A stretch of 64,000 nt of DNA from Kingella_B sp963529665 (GCA_963529665.1 CAUSAG010000004.1:47089-111088), one strand, 5' to 3'. Positions 31,930 to 41,157 are shown, counted from the stretch's first letter. The notes: generated from the letters alone by a model not told the origin. Program-made: numbers and translations.

Positions 31930-33684
31930 ATGTTGTGTTACACCATCACGCCGCGCCCGAATGCGCATCAATGGCACGTTATCTTTACATTTCACCACAG
32001 CGAAAATGCCACACAAAGCATCAAGCTGGCGAACTGGGTGGCGGGCAGCTATATGATTCGCGACTTTGCCAAACACATCATCCACATCCAAGCCAAGTGC
32101 AACGGGCAACCCGTGCCGCTTACCCAAATCAGCAAAAACGAATGGCAAACCCCCGCGCAAAGCGGCGATTACCAAATTGAATACACGGTGTATGCCAACG
32201 ATTTATCCGTGCGCGCCAGCTTGCTAGACAACGAGCGCGGCTTTATTGACGGCGCGTGTTTGTTTCTTTACTTGCCCGAGCGGCGCGATGAAGCCTGCCA
32301 AGTGCAATTTGATGGTTTGCCGGCAAACTGGCGCATTGAGACCACATTAAGGCAGCCTGAAAACGCAGAAAATCGTTTTCAGGCTGCCGATTATGCCGAG
32401 CTAACCGATTGCCCGTTTGAGCTGGGCGCGGATATGGAAACCTTGCACTTCACCGCGCACGGCATCCCGCACCGCATCGCGTTAAGCGGGCATTACCCCG
32501 ATTTTGACCGACAGCGCTTGCTTGATGATTGCCAAAAAATTTGCGAACACGAGCTGGCGATGTTTGGCGTGAAAAACGCGCCGTTTACGCAATATCTTTT
32601 TTTGCTGCATCTGGGCGACAACATCTACGGCGGCTTGGAACACAGCAACAGCACCGCGCTGCACGTCGATCGCAAAGCCTTGCCCCAGCGCAATATGGCG
32701 CATCCCAGCGCGGATTACGCCACCTTGTTGGGCTTAATTTCCCACGAATATTTCCACGCATGGAATGTGAAAACCATTAAGCCTGCCGAATTTGTGCCCT
32801 ACGATTTGGACACAGAAGTCTACACTGAGCAGCTTTGGGCGTATGAAGGCATCACGTCTTATTACGACGACTTGGTGCTGGCACGCAGCCAAGTGATCAG
32901 CCCCGAAGCCTATTTGCATTTGCTGGCGCAAAACATCACCCGTGTGCACCGCAACGCAGGGCGCAAACAGCAAACGCTCGCCCAATCCAGCTTCGCCGCA
33001 TGGCATAAATACTATAAACAAGACGAAAACAGCCCCAACGCCATCACCAGCTATTACCAACAAGGCGCACTCGCCGCGCTCTGCCTAGATGCCTATTTGC
33101 GCGCCAACCAACGCCCAACGCTGGACAATATCATGCACAGCCTGCACCTGCAAACGCTGCGCGATGGGCGTTATTTCAGCGCGCAAGAATGGCAAGCTTT
33201 CGCGCAAGAAGTGGCGCAAATCAATCTTGCCGATTTTTTTCAGGCTGCCTTATACAGCACCGCAGACTTGCCACTAGAAGGCAGCCTGAAAACGCTGGGC
33301 ATCGCATTGCGCTGGTACAGCACGCCGCGCAGCGATTTGGGCAAACTGGTGGACGAGTTCCCCGACGCCGCGCCCGCGCCCGACATCGGCTGCCGCGCCA
33401 AACAACAAGCCGACCGCGCCGTAATCAGCCATGTGTTCACTGGCGGCAGCGCCGAACACGCCGCGCTCAAAGCAGGCGATGCCATCGTCGCCATCAACGG
33501 CTACGCCTGCACCGACTTCATCGCCCAAACCGAAACCCAAATCGGTGATGTGCACACCATCCACTACTTCCGCCACGGCGTGTTGCACCAAACCACGCTC
33601 ACCGTGCAAGCCGCTGCCGCCAACACTGCCTATTTAAAAATTGTGGACAACGCGCGGCTGCAAGCATGGATGACAAAAGGGTAG
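31930..33684 (+). CDS. M61-family peptidase with PDZ domain
   Basis: The 584-residue protein matches M61 (glycyl aminopeptidase) enzymes. It has an N-terminal beta domain, the zinc motif HEYFH (SHEYFHAWNVKTIKP) with a downstream Glu in WAYEGITSYYDDL, the GALAALCLDAYLR region and a C-terminal PDZ domain (VFTGGSAEHAALKAGDAIVAI). No signal peptide is seen, so it is probably cytoplasmic. ATG 31930 follows AAAGAAAATATT and gives the family N-terminus MLCYTITPRPNAHQWHV. Divergent from ccoN. Confidence 0.9.
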   Translation: MLCYTITPRPNAHQWHVIFTFHHSENATQSIKLANWVAGSYMIRDFAKHIIHIQAKCNGQPVPLTQISKNEWQTPAQSGDYQIEYTVYANDLSVRASLLDNERGFIDGACLFLYLPERRDEACQVQFDGLPANWRIETTLRQPENAENRFQAADYAELTDCPFELGADMETLHFTAHGIPHRIALSGHYPDFDRQRLLDDCQKICEHELAMFGVKNAPFTQYLFLLHLGDNIYGGLEHSNSTALHVDRKALPQRNMAHPSADYATLLGLISHEYFHAWNVKTIKPAEFVPYDLDTEVYTEQLWAYEGITSYYDDLVLARSQVISPEAYLHLLAQNITRVHRNAGRKQQTLAQSSFAAWHKYYKQDENSPNAITSYYQQGALAALCLDAYLRANQRPTLDNIMHSLHLQTLRDGRYFSAQEWQAFAQEVAQINLADFFQAALYSTADLPLEGSLKTLGIALRWYSTPRSDLGKLVDEFPDAAPAPDIGCRAKQQADRAVISHVFTGGSAEHAALKAGDAIVAINGYACTDFIAQTETQIGDVHTIHYFRHGVLHQTTLTVQAAAANTAYLKIVDNARLQAWMTKG

Positions 33685-33695
33685 GGCGCGTAAAT

Positions 33696-33733
33696 AGGCA
33701 GCCTGAAACCCATTATCCATTTTCAGGCTGCCT
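33696..33733 (+). terminator. DUS-pair terminator after the M61 gene
   Basis: Inverted DUS pair starting 11 bases after the stop codon at 33684. Confidence 0.55.
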
Positions 33734-33789
33734 CAAAACGGTTTAAAATAGCCACTCTTAACGAAAGCACTCCATTAAGGAAACCAAAA

Positions 33790-34227
33790 ATGATAGAAAA
33801 AATCGCCGATTATTTGTATGTATCCGACCAGCTGAAAGACGAGCGTTTTGCCAAACGCGCCGCGTCTTATGGCATCAAAACTGTGATTTGCAACCGCCCC
33901 GATGGCGAAGCACCCGACCAGCCCAGCTTTGAACAAGTGAAAGCATGGCTCAACGCCAACGGCATTGAACACGTTATCTATATGCCCGTGGTGATGGATG
34001 GCATCACCGATGAAACGCTGGATCATTTCCAAACCACCGTTGCCAATTCCGAAGCGCCGATTATGGCGTTTTGTCGCACGGGTACGCGTTCCACTATGCT
34101 TTGGGCGCTGAACCAAGCGCGCCGTGGCGTGGAAGTGAACAGCCTGATTAAGGCCGCCAGCCTTGCCAATATTGACCTTGAACCGCAACGGCACCGCTTG
34201 GAAGCGATTTATAAGAAAAAAGGCTGA
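33790..34227 (+). CDS. DUF442 / TIGR01244-type phosphatase-like protein
   Basis: The 145-residue protein begins MIEKIADYLYVSDQL and ends with the P-loop FCRTGTRS, a CxxxxxR phosphatase-like signature of DUF442 (TIGR01244) proteins, which resemble protein tyrosine phosphatases. The same domain is found fused to sulfur dioxygenase/beta-lactamase-fold hydrolases as in BlhA. Its substrate is unknown. It is followed by a strong hairpin terminator. Confidence 0.85.
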   Translation: MIEKIADYLYVSDQLKDERFAKRAASYGIKTVICNRPDGEAPDQPSFEQVKAWLNANGIEHVIYMPVVMDGITDETLDHFQTTVANSEAPIMAFCRTGTRSTMLWALNQARRGVEVNSLIKAASLANIDLEPQRHRLEAIYKKKG

Positions 34228-34251
34228 TGGGCTGAGGCGTGCACATCAATT

Positions 34252-34287
34252 AAACCCTGTAAACAGGATGGGCTGTTTACAGGGTTT
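34252..34287 (+). terminator. Strong hairpin terminator after the DUF442 gene
   Basis: A perfect 15-base stem (AAACCCTGTAAACAG with its complement) around a 6-base GATGGG loop, not made of DUS, follows the stop codon by 24 bases. Confidence 0.7.
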
Positions 34288-34318
34288 GGTGTTTTCAGGC
34301 TGAAACCTTTGCAAAACC

Positions 34319-34409
34319 GTAGGTCGGGCATTTATGCCCGACGTTTTTAGATTTGTGGTGTTTGAAGATAAATAGGGCAGTATTTGTCGGGCATAAATGC
34401 CCGACCTAC
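34319..34409. repeat. Inverted pair of a palindromic GTCGGGCAT repeat
   Basis: GTCGGGCATTTATGCCCGAC, itself a palindrome, begins the segment (34323-34342, preceded by GTAG), and its inverted copy closes it at 34386-34409. The 43 bases between are AT-rich. A similar repeat is common in Neisseria genomes as I recall. Confidence 0.6.
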
Positions 34410-34454
34410 AAGCTGGTTTCAGGCTGCCTAAATCCCTCAAAGGCAGCCTGAAAC

Positions 34455-35954
34455 TTACCCCCCCGCCATTTGCACCATCAACAGCCGCCCGCCTTGTCCT
34501 TTTTCCAGCAGGATTTGCGCGCCGTCTTCCAGCTTGATTTTGCCGCCGATGGCGACGGGGGTTTTGTTTACCACGTCATACATTTCGGGCAGGTTTTCGT
34601 TTACCAGATACCAGTCGCCGTTGTGTTGCACAAAGTAGCCGACGCGGCGGGCATCTTCGGGTTTTAGGCGTTCGTTGGGGAAGATGTTGCTGTTGGCGTG
34701 CCATTTGAACAGCGATTGTCCGCTGAACACCATGATGCGGTGGTTGTCGGGGCGGTAGCTGCCGTTGGGTGCGGCGGAATAGAGATTGAGCACGGGCAAG
34801 CTGCCTGAATGGGGCGTGCCGCAGAAGGGGCAGGCGGGTTTGACTTTGTTATCAAAGGCATACCATTTTTGTTCGCAGTGTGGGTTGGCGCAGGGTTGCA
34901 GCAAATCTACGGTTTTCACCAGCGCGTGTTCCCATTCGTCGGCGGTGGGGCGGGCGGCGGGGTTGTGCAGCCCGTCAATAAAGGCGCGGCGAAATAGCTC
35001 GGCGATGTATGCGCCGCAGACGGTGTAGGGGATTTTTTGCGTGTCTTTCCACGGCAGCTCGCTGGGTTTGCAGTGTTCGGTTTTGATGCGGTTGCTGGGG
35101 TCGCTGGGGTGTTCTATGAACAGGGCTTGGCTGCCCATGCTGAGTTCTTCGTCGCGTTGGCTGTCGTTGGGGTCGTGGATTTTGTCGCCGCGCAGGGGGT
35201 GGCGGTAGAGCAGGTACATATAAATGAGCACGGCGAGCGCGTGTAAATCGGTGGTGCGGCTGGGGAGTTTGCGTTGGGGGTCGTCTTTGGGCAGGTGGGT
35301 GGTGGCGACGACTTCGGGGGCGATGAAATCGGGCGTGCCGACTACGCTGGGTGGATGTTTGCCAGGGACAACTAGCCCGTCAATGTCTATCAGGCAGGCT
35401 TGCCCGCTGGTGGGGTCTATCAGGCAGTTTTTGTAGCCTAAATCGCTGTGGCTAAGCCCTGCCATGTGCATGCGGCGCACGGCGCGGGCGAGCATGATGC
35501 AGATTTTTAGGTGGGTCATCCAGTCGCCCAGTTCGCGCGGGTCTAGGAATTTGTTGCGATTGGATGCGCTGGCAAACCATTTGCCGTCTTTGTCTTTGCC
35601 TTTGATGCCGAGCATATCGTCGTTGCGGCTGCCGTATTCAAAGAAAAAGCAGTCGCGGTAAAACGGGGAGACTACGCCGAGTTTGCCGTTGTGTTCCACC
35701 ACGGCGGTGGGCCAGCAATAGAGTTTTTTCAGGTATTCGCCGCCTTCTTGGTTAAAGATGCGCTCGCGGTAAAGCCCAGTGATTTGTTCTAGGCGTTCGC
35801 GGGTGGCGGGGTCGGCTTTTTCGCGGAAGAAGGCGACAACGTAGTCGCGATTGGGCGAGAACATGACGTCTTTCATGCCGCCTTGCGCTTTGATTTCATC
35901 AACAAATTGGATGGTTTCGCCGTTGGTGGCGGTTAGGGTGATGATGTTGGACAT
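34455..35954 (-). CDS. Ser/Thr protein kinase-like protein of a TerY-P triad
   Basis: The 499-residue protein has an eukaryotic-like kinase core with catalytic loop HSDLGYKN (His169, Asp171, Asn176), the metal motif DIDG (190-193) and APE (212-214). It then has a C4 zinc ribbon (Cys355, Cys360, Cys375, Cys378) and a C-terminal beta-rich tail that looks like an FHA or fusion domain. With the upstream PP2C phosphatase and VWA genes it forms the triad known from tellurite-resistance-type (Ter) systems, predicted to phosphorylate the VWA protein or its partners. The P-loop Lys is not obvious. Last gene of the triad. Confidence 0.85.
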   Translation of the reverse strand: MSNIITLTATNGETIQFVDEIKAQGGMKDVMFSPNRDYVVAFFREKADPATRERLEQITGLYRERIFNQEGGEYLKKLYCWPTAVVEHNGKLGVVSPFYRDCFFFEYGSRNDDMLGIKGKDKDGKWFASASNRNKFLDPRELGDWMTHLKICIMLARAVRRMHMAGLSHSDLGYKNCLIDPTSGQACLIDIDGLVVPGKHPPSVVGTPDFIAPEVVATTHLPKDDPQRKLPSRTTDLHALAVLIYMYLLYRHPLRGDKIHDPNDSQRDEELSMGSQALFIEHPSDPSNRIKTEHCKPSELPWKDTQKIPYTVCGAYIAELFRRAFIDGLHNPAARPTADEWEHALVKTVDLLQPCANPHCEQKWYAFDNKVKPACPFCGTPHSGSLPVLNLYSAAPNGSYRPDNHRIMVFSGQSLFKWHANSNIFPNERLKPEDARRVGYFVQHNGDWYLVNENLPEMYDVVNKTPVAIGGKIKLEDGAQILLEKGQGGRLLMVQMAGG

Positions 35955-36032
35955 GGTGGGCTTTCGGTTTGGGTGTTGGGTTTTAGCTTCGCAGAAGCTC
36001 GTAAACTCGCTTTCAGGCTGTCTTAATGGTTT

Positions 36033-38327
36033 TCAGGCTGCTTTTGTGGGCAAGAACAGGGCGAGCGTACGGTCGTCGTGGTTACCTGGCGACCAGAAAT
36101 CCAGCCATTCTTCCAGCGCGGCGGCAGGCTGCTCGGCTTGGAAGATGGGTTGCAATTCTTGCCACAGCGCTGCCCATTTTTCGCCTTTGGCAAGGTTGGC
36201 ATCGGTTTCAAATTTGGGGTCGGAAACGCCGTCGGTCATCAGCATCAACACGGGGGGCTGTTGCCCTTGCCAGTTGCGGATGCGCTTGCTGAGATTTTCT
36301 GGGCTAACTTCGCTGGCGGATAGGAACACGGTTTCGCCTGAATATGCGCCGCCATCGCTTTCGCCCAGCAGGGTGATTGCTTGGCTTTCAGGCTGCCATA
36401 CGGCGGCGGCGCCATCGCCCACCCAATAGGCGGTGATTAGCCATGTGCCATCTGCGCGGGGCAGGGCGAGCGCGATGAGCAGGGTGCAGGCGAGGCTTTT
36501 GAGGGGGATGTTTTCGGCTTCTTTGGCTTCGTATTGCGCGGCGTAGGCATTGCGGGCGGCGTTGCCAATGAGGCTGCGTAATACTTGTGTTTGAGTTTCT
36601 GGCTCGTATTCAGGCAGCCTGAAAAAGTCTTTTTCGCTGTCGTCTAGCAGTTGCCAAATGATGTCGGCGGCGGCATTAACGGCGAGTTGTGAACCATAGC
36701 GGGAGAATTCGGCGCTGCCTGCGCCATCGGCAACGGCGATAAAGTGCAAGCCTGTGCGCTCGTGGTAGGCGATGCGGTAGTCGTCGTCGCAATGCGTGCC
36801 GTTGTGGGCGTGGCTGCGTCCGCGCACGCGGGCGGCGATTAGGCTGCCTTGCGGGGTGGTGATAAGGTCGTGGGCGGTATCGGGCTTGGCAAAGGGGGCG
36901 GTTGGGTCGCTGGGCTGGTTTTGCCACAGGTCTTTGGGGTTGGGGTTGATGTAGAGGGTTTGGCGGATGGGGGTGTGCGCGCCATGTTCGGGAACGGTGT
37001 AGCGGATTTCTACGTCGCCTGCTTGGCTGGGCGTGCCGCTGATTTGGTGGTGCTTGGCATCCCAAACTAAGCCGCATTCGGGCGTGATTTTGACATGGGC
37101 AGCATCGGCAGGCAGCGTGGCGCGGTAGGGTTCGCCGCAGCGAGCGTTGGGGAGCGGGGGGAGCGTGTGTGGGGTAGGCATGGGTATTGGGGGGTGGGGG
37201 TGTTGAAGGGGAGATGGGGGGATTTGGGGTTGCTTGGTTTCGTTGCTTATTGCGTTTTCAGGCTGCTGTAAAACGTTTTGTGTTTGGTCTGGCATTTGAT
37301 TTGACGGTTGGGCAGGCGCGGCGGCGGTTGTAACTTCGCTTACGGCTTGCTTGGCTTGAACTTGAATATTTGCGCTGGGCAAATCGGCATCAGTAGGGCA
37401 GCCTGAAACGGTGTTATCGGGCTGGATGGGTTTATTGCCTGGCGCGGCGTTGTTCGTGGTTTGATTTTGCGGAACAGCGGTTTGGGGATTTTCAGGCTGC
37501 TGCTTGGTTTTATTGCTTACTGCGTTTTCAGGCTGCGTTTGGGGTAGATTATCCGTGCCGTTTTCAGGCTGCCTTAAAGTGCTTTGCGTTTGGTTGGGTG
37601 TTCGGTTTGACGGTTGGGCAGGTGTGGTGTTGGTTGCAACTTCGCTTGCGGCTTGTTCGGTTGGCTCGGCTGGAACATTTGCGCTGGGCAAATCGGCATC
37701 AGTCAGGCAGCCTGAAATGGTGTTATCGGGCTGGGTGGATTGATTGCTTGGCGCGGTGTTGTTTACAGTTTGGTTTTGCTGAACAGCGGTCTGGGTGTTT
37801 TCAGGCTGCTGCTTGGTTTTATTGCTTACTGCGTTTTCAGACTGCGTTTGGGATGGGTTGTCCACGTTGTTTTCAGGCTGCCTTAAAGTGCTTTGCGCTT
37901 GGTTTAATGGTTTGGCAGGCACAGCGGCGGTTGCAACTTCGCTTGCGGCTGGTTCGGTTGATTCGGCTTGAATATTTGCGCTGGGCAAATCGGCATCAGT
38001 AAGGCAGCCTGAAATGGTGTTATCGGGCTGGGTGGATTGATTGCTTGGCGCGGTGTTGTTTGTAGCTTGGTTTTGCTGAACAGCGGTTTGAGTGTTTTCA
38101 GGCTGCCGCTTGGTTTCATTGTTTACTGCGTTTTCAGGCTGCCTTTGTGATAAATCATCCACACCATTTTCAGGCTGCCCTAACACGCGCTGCTCCGCAA
38201 ACCTTCCCCAAGCGCCGCGCAGCGCGTCCATTTCGCCGCCATGCTGCGCCATAAACGCTGCCCATTCTGGCTCGCTGATGTTGTTCAGCCATGCTTGCCA
38301 ATCTTTCAAATTATTCCAATTTTTCAT
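36033..38327 (-). CDS. PP2C-family protein phosphatase with a DUS-derived repeat region
   Basis: The 764-residue protein has a short N-terminal helical segment (MKNWNNLKDWQAWL), then about 300 residues of Gln/Asn/Pro/Thr-rich tandem repeats (roughly 50-375), an Ig-like/BACON-type beta segment with PSQAGDVEIRYTV, and a C-terminal PP2C domain. Metal-ligand Asp534 (VADGAG), Asp699 (MTDGVSD) and Asp751/752 (NHDDRT) are in place. The repeats are built around the DUS read as QPEN and SGCL. It lies between the VWA and kinase genes with 72- and 78-base gaps and is expected to reverse the kinase's action. Confidence 0.85.
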   Translation of the reverse strand: MKNWNNLKDWQAWLNNISEPEWAAFMAQHGGEMDALRGAWGRFAEQRVLGQPENGVDDLSQRQPENAVNNETKRQPENTQTAVQQNQATNNTAPSNQSTQPDNTISGCLTDADLPSANIQAESTEPAASEVATAAVPAKPLNQAQSTLRQPENNVDNPSQTQSENAVSNKTKQQPENTQTAVQQNQTVNNTAPSNQSTQPDNTISGCLTDADLPSANVPAEPTEQAASEVATNTTPAQPSNRTPNQTQSTLRQPENGTDNLPQTQPENAVSNKTKQQPENPQTAVPQNQTTNNAAPGNKPIQPDNTVSGCPTDADLPSANIQVQAKQAVSEVTTAAAPAQPSNQMPDQTQNVLQQPENAISNETKQPQIPPSPLQHPHPPIPMPTPHTLPPLPNARCGEPYRATLPADAAHVKITPECGLVWDAKHHQISGTPSQAGDVEIRYTVPEHGAHTPIRQTLYINPNPKDLWQNQPSDPTAPFAKPDTAHDLITTPQGSLIAARVRGRSHAHNGTHCDDDYRIAYHERTGLHFIAVADGAGSAEFSRYGSQLAVNAAADIIWQLLDDSEKDFFRLPEYEPETQTQVLRSLIGNAARNAYAAQYEAKEAENIPLKSLACTLLIALALPRADGTWLITAYWVGDGAAAVWQPESQAITLLGESDGGAYSGETVFLSASEVSPENLSKRIRNWQGQQPPVLMLMTDGVSDPKFETDANLAKGEKWAALWQELQPIFQAEQPAAALEEWLDFWSPGNHDDRTLALFLPTKAA
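37232..38190. repeat. In-frame tandem repeat of about 300 bp containing DUS
   Basis: The block GCTTGGTTT recurs at 37232, 37502, 37811 and 38108, giving periods of 270, 309 and 297 bases, all multiples of three. Each unit carries two to four complete or near-complete DUS copies. The repeat lies wholly inside the PP2C gene and keeps its frame. Confidence 0.85.
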
Positions 38328-38399
38328 GCGCTTATTCCTTATCTCATGCCAAAAACAAACAGCGGTTTGCTCAAAAATTCAATCCGAAAATCCAACCCA

Positions 38400-39458
38400 T
38401 CAACCACGCGCGCGGGTAATGTCAAAATCCACATTATCGGCAGAAGATGACAAGGTGAGCTGGCGTTGGCAGCTAGGGCAGGTGACGACGTTGTCGTAGT
38501 CGTTGGCGCAGAAAATCTGCCCGCAGTTGCCGCATTTGCACAGCGCGCTGCTGGCGCCGCAATGGGGGCATCCGCCGCCGCCCATCAGCGATGTGGTGGA
38601 AATGGTGTTGGTGTTCACGCGCGTGTCCGACCATTCTTGATAATCGGCTTCCACAGGAAAAACGCCTGCATAGCCAAACACTTGCGCGTTTTGCTGTTTG
38701 GTGAAAAACGGCACGTCGCTCATCAGCGGGGCGCGTTCGTATTTCATCAAATAGGGCAGCTTGGTTTTGCTGCATAAGCCGCTGATGATGACGTAGTTTT
38801 CGTCCACTGCGGCGGCTTGTTCCAAGTCTTTAATCAGCGAGAGAAAGGGCTGCTCGCTTTTGTCTAGGCTCACGGGCACATCCACGCCCAAGCTGCGGCT
38901 TTGTGATGATACGGATTGCGAAATCCAGTCTATAAAGGCTTTGAAATCGGCTTCGTTGTCGGTATCCAGCCGCAATACGCCGTGGCTGATGGGGGCAAGC
39001 TGCGACAAATCGGCAAAAGGTCCGATGCCAATGGAAACCAGATTGGCACGGCGGGCAAAGTCGCGCTGCCAGCGGGCGATGGCTGGGGCGGGGTTGTCGG
39101 TTGCGCCGCCGTCGGTCATTAGGTAAACCACGGGCTTGTAGTCGCCCTTGCGTTCGGGGGAATTGGTGATGACGTGTTGGTCAATTTCGTCCATCACATG
39201 ATTCAACGCCGCGCCCAGCGATGTGCCTGAGCCAACGGGCAAACGCGGTGGATAAAACGCCACCAGCTCCACCAATGGCGCCAGCGTTTTTGCCACGCCG
39301 GCAAAGGCAATCACGGATAAATACACGGTTTCCAGCGCATAAGGGTCGCGGCGCAGCGTTGCAATCATGCGGCTGATGCCTTCTTGCATTTGGCGAAGCG
39401 GTTGTCCAACCATGCTTTCGGATACGTCTATAACGAGAAAAATGGGTAAACGGCGCAT
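38400..39458 (-). CDS. TerY-like VWA-domain protein with C-terminal zinc ribbons
   Basis: The 352-residue protein starts MRRLPIFLVIDVSESMVGQ, a VWA domain with the complete MIDAS set: DVSES (Asp11, Ser13, Ser15), GSGTSLG and MTDGGATD. After about residue 225 a second domain precedes a Gly-rich hinge and Cys-rich zinc-ribbon segments (CPHCGASSALCKCGNC, CPSCQRQL). ATG 39458 is preferred because the extension to 39545 contains DUS. First gene of the VWA-PP2C-kinase triad. Confidence 0.88.
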   Translation of the reverse strand: MRRLPIFLVIDVSESMVGQPLRQMQEGISRMIATLRRDPYALETVYLSVIAFAGVAKTLAPLVELVAFYPPRLPVGSGTSLGAALNHVMDEIDQHVITNSPERKGDYKPVVYLMTDGGATDNPAPAIARWQRDFARRANLVSIGIGPFADLSQLAPISHGVLRLDTDNEADFKAFIDWISQSVSSQSRSLGVDVPVSLDKSEQPFLSLIKDLEQAAAVDENYVIISGLCSKTKLPYLMKYERAPLMSDVPFFTKQQNAQVFGYAGVFPVEADYQEWSDTRVNTNTISTTSLMGGGGCPHCGASSALCKCGNCGQIFCANDYDNVVTCPSCQRQLTLSSSADNVDFDITRARG

Positions 39459-39498
39459 TGGGGTTTCCTTTTTGGTTGAGAGTGGGTTTTCAGGCTGC

Positions 39499-40428
39499 CT
39501 ATGTCCAATAATAGCGCACCACATGGAAAAACACGGGCGCGGCAAAGCATAGGCTGTCTAATCGGTCTAACACGCTGCTGCGGCTGAATGCGTGCCCCCA
39601 ATGGCGAATACCGAGACTGCGCTTGATGGCGCGCATCACCTCGTTGCCAAAAAAGCCCATCAGGCTAATCATCAAGCCCGCTAAGGCAGCTTGAAATGGG
39701 GTAAACGGCGTTATCCAATAAAGGCTCGCCGCCAGCAGCGTGGAAAGTGGCACGCTGATATACGCGCTGGGCAGCGTGCGCGGCGGGGCGATTTTGCTGC
39801 CTGCGCGTCGCCATAAATAGGCAAACACATCGCCGCTTTGCACCACCACCAGCATAAACAGCAGCAACACAATATTGGGCGCGTTGTAATCCTTGATTTC
39901 CAAGCTCAACAGCGCGGGAACGTGCGACAGGCAATACAGCGTAATCATCACGCCCCATTGGATTTTGGCGGTGCGGTCAAAAAACTGGCTGTTGTCGCCC
40001 GCCATATTGCGGATGATGGGCAGCAGCAAAAAGGCATACACAGGAATCAACACGGTAAACATGCTGAACCAATTGGTGAGCACAAAATAATATTGCAACG
40101 GCAGCAGCAGATAAAAACACAGCGCAATGGTGAGATGGTCGGCGCGATTACGGTAAACATGGCTGATGAATTCGCGCAAGGTGGCAAACGATGCGGCAAC
40201 AAACAGCGCAATCATGCCGCCGCGCCCCAGCCAAAACATCACCAGCAGCAGCGTGGTCAATACCCACCAAGATGCCACGCGCGCGTTCCATTCGCGCACC
40301 ATGTAGCTCACTTCAAAGCCTTGTTTTCGCTCGTAATACTTGCCAGCCAGCGAAGCGAGCGCCAGCGCGCAAAAAATGCCAAAAAACACGATGCCCACCG
40401 TGGCAGGCAGATAAAAATCCGCTCTCAT
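39499..40428 (-). CDS. CdsA-like phosphatidate cytidylyltransferase family protein
   Basis: The 309-residue membrane protein has about eight helices and the C-terminal signature FSRSSVLDRLDSL of CTP transferases that make CDP-diacylglycerol. Its ATG overlaps the stop of the upstream PlsC-like gene (ATGA), so the two are co-translated, and the pair could make and activate phosphatidate. Because housekeeping cdsA normally sits elsewhere with uppS/dxr, this is likely an accessory paralogue resembling E. coli YnbB. Confidence 0.83.
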   Translation of the reverse strand: MRADFYLPATVGIVFFGIFCALALASLAGKYYERKQGFEVSYMVREWNARVASWWVLTTLLLVMFWLGRGGMIALFVAASFATLREFISHVYRNRADHLTIALCFYLLLPLQYYFVLTNWFSMFTVLIPVYAFLLLPIIRNMAGDNSQFFDRTAKIQWGVMITLYCLSHVPALLSLEIKDYNAPNIVLLLFMLVVVQSGDVFAYLWRRAGSKIAPPRTLPSAYISVPLSTLLAASLYWITPFTPFQAALAGLMISLMGFFGNEVMRAIKRSLGIRHWGHAFSRSSVLDRLDSLCFAAPVFFHVVRYYWT

Positions 40429-41096
40429 GCTGATTTCTCCGCGTATTCGGCCATTTTGGCAGGCGGCACCAGCGCAAGCATGGCAGCGCGGGCGCGTTGC
40501 AAAAAGGCGTCTTTGTCTTCATCGGCTTGCAGATACAGCGGCTCGCCCATAATCACATCGCACAAAATCGGCACGGGGATGACTTGGTTTTTCGGCAACA
40601 CGCGGTTGATGTTGTTAATCCAAATCGGCACAAAGCCGACATCGGGATTTTGGCGGGCAAGATGATAGATGCCGCTTTTAAACGGCAACAGCAGCGTGTT
40701 GTCGTCGGTGTTGCGCGTGCCTTCGGGGAATATGATGAGCGAAGATTGCGCGGCGAGCGCATCGGACATTTGCTGGGTGATGGCTTTGGGGTCGTTGCCA
40801 TTGCGCATAATCAGCAAGCCATTGAAAACATGGTTAATCAAAAAGCGGCGAAACGCGCCTTTGAGCCAATAATCCGCGCCCGCCACAGGGCGGGCAACCT
40901 TGCGCCAGCGCTTGGGCAGGGCAAGCTGCACCATAATAAAATCGGCATGGCTGTTGTGGTTGGCAAAATAAACTTTGCGCTCAGGGGCAAAGGCGATGTC
41001 GCCTTCAAATTTGGCGCGGATGCCAGTTAAAAATGAAACCAATAAAAAGATGCTACGGCTCACGATAAAAGCTGCCGTTTGCGTAAAAATATTCAT
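40425..41096 (-). CDS. PlsC-family lysophospholipid acyltransferase
   Basis: The 223-residue protein has an N-terminal hydrophobic segment, the catalytic His47-x4-Asp52 (NHNSHAD) and FPEGTRNTDD, so it is a glycerolipid acyltransferase. It overlaps by four bases with the CdsA-like gene. ATG 41096 gives MNIFTQTAAFIVSRS; the longer frame begins with DUS-coded residues. It is distinct from the PlsC at 14502-15227, which has HxxxxE. Confidence 0.85.
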   Translation of the reverse strand: MNIFTQTAAFIVSRSIFLLVSFLTGIRAKFEGDIAFAPERKVYFANHNSHADFIMVQLALPKRWRKVARPVAGADYWLKGAFRRFLINHVFNGLLIMRNGNDPKAITQQMSDALAAQSSLIIFPEGTRNTDDNTLLLPFKSGIYHLARQNPDVGFVPIWINNINRVLPKNQVIPVPILCDVIMGEPLYLQADEDKDAFLQRARAAMLALVPPAKMAEYAEKSA

Positions 41097-41157
41097 GATG
41101 AAATGGGGTGGATAGAAAGTTTGGATTGTAATGGATTGTAAGCAATTATGGGGCATA

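Noticed and set aside
37232..38190. CRISPR array
   Set aside because: Repeats are about 300 bp, coding and in frame, with no short direct repeats or cas genes.
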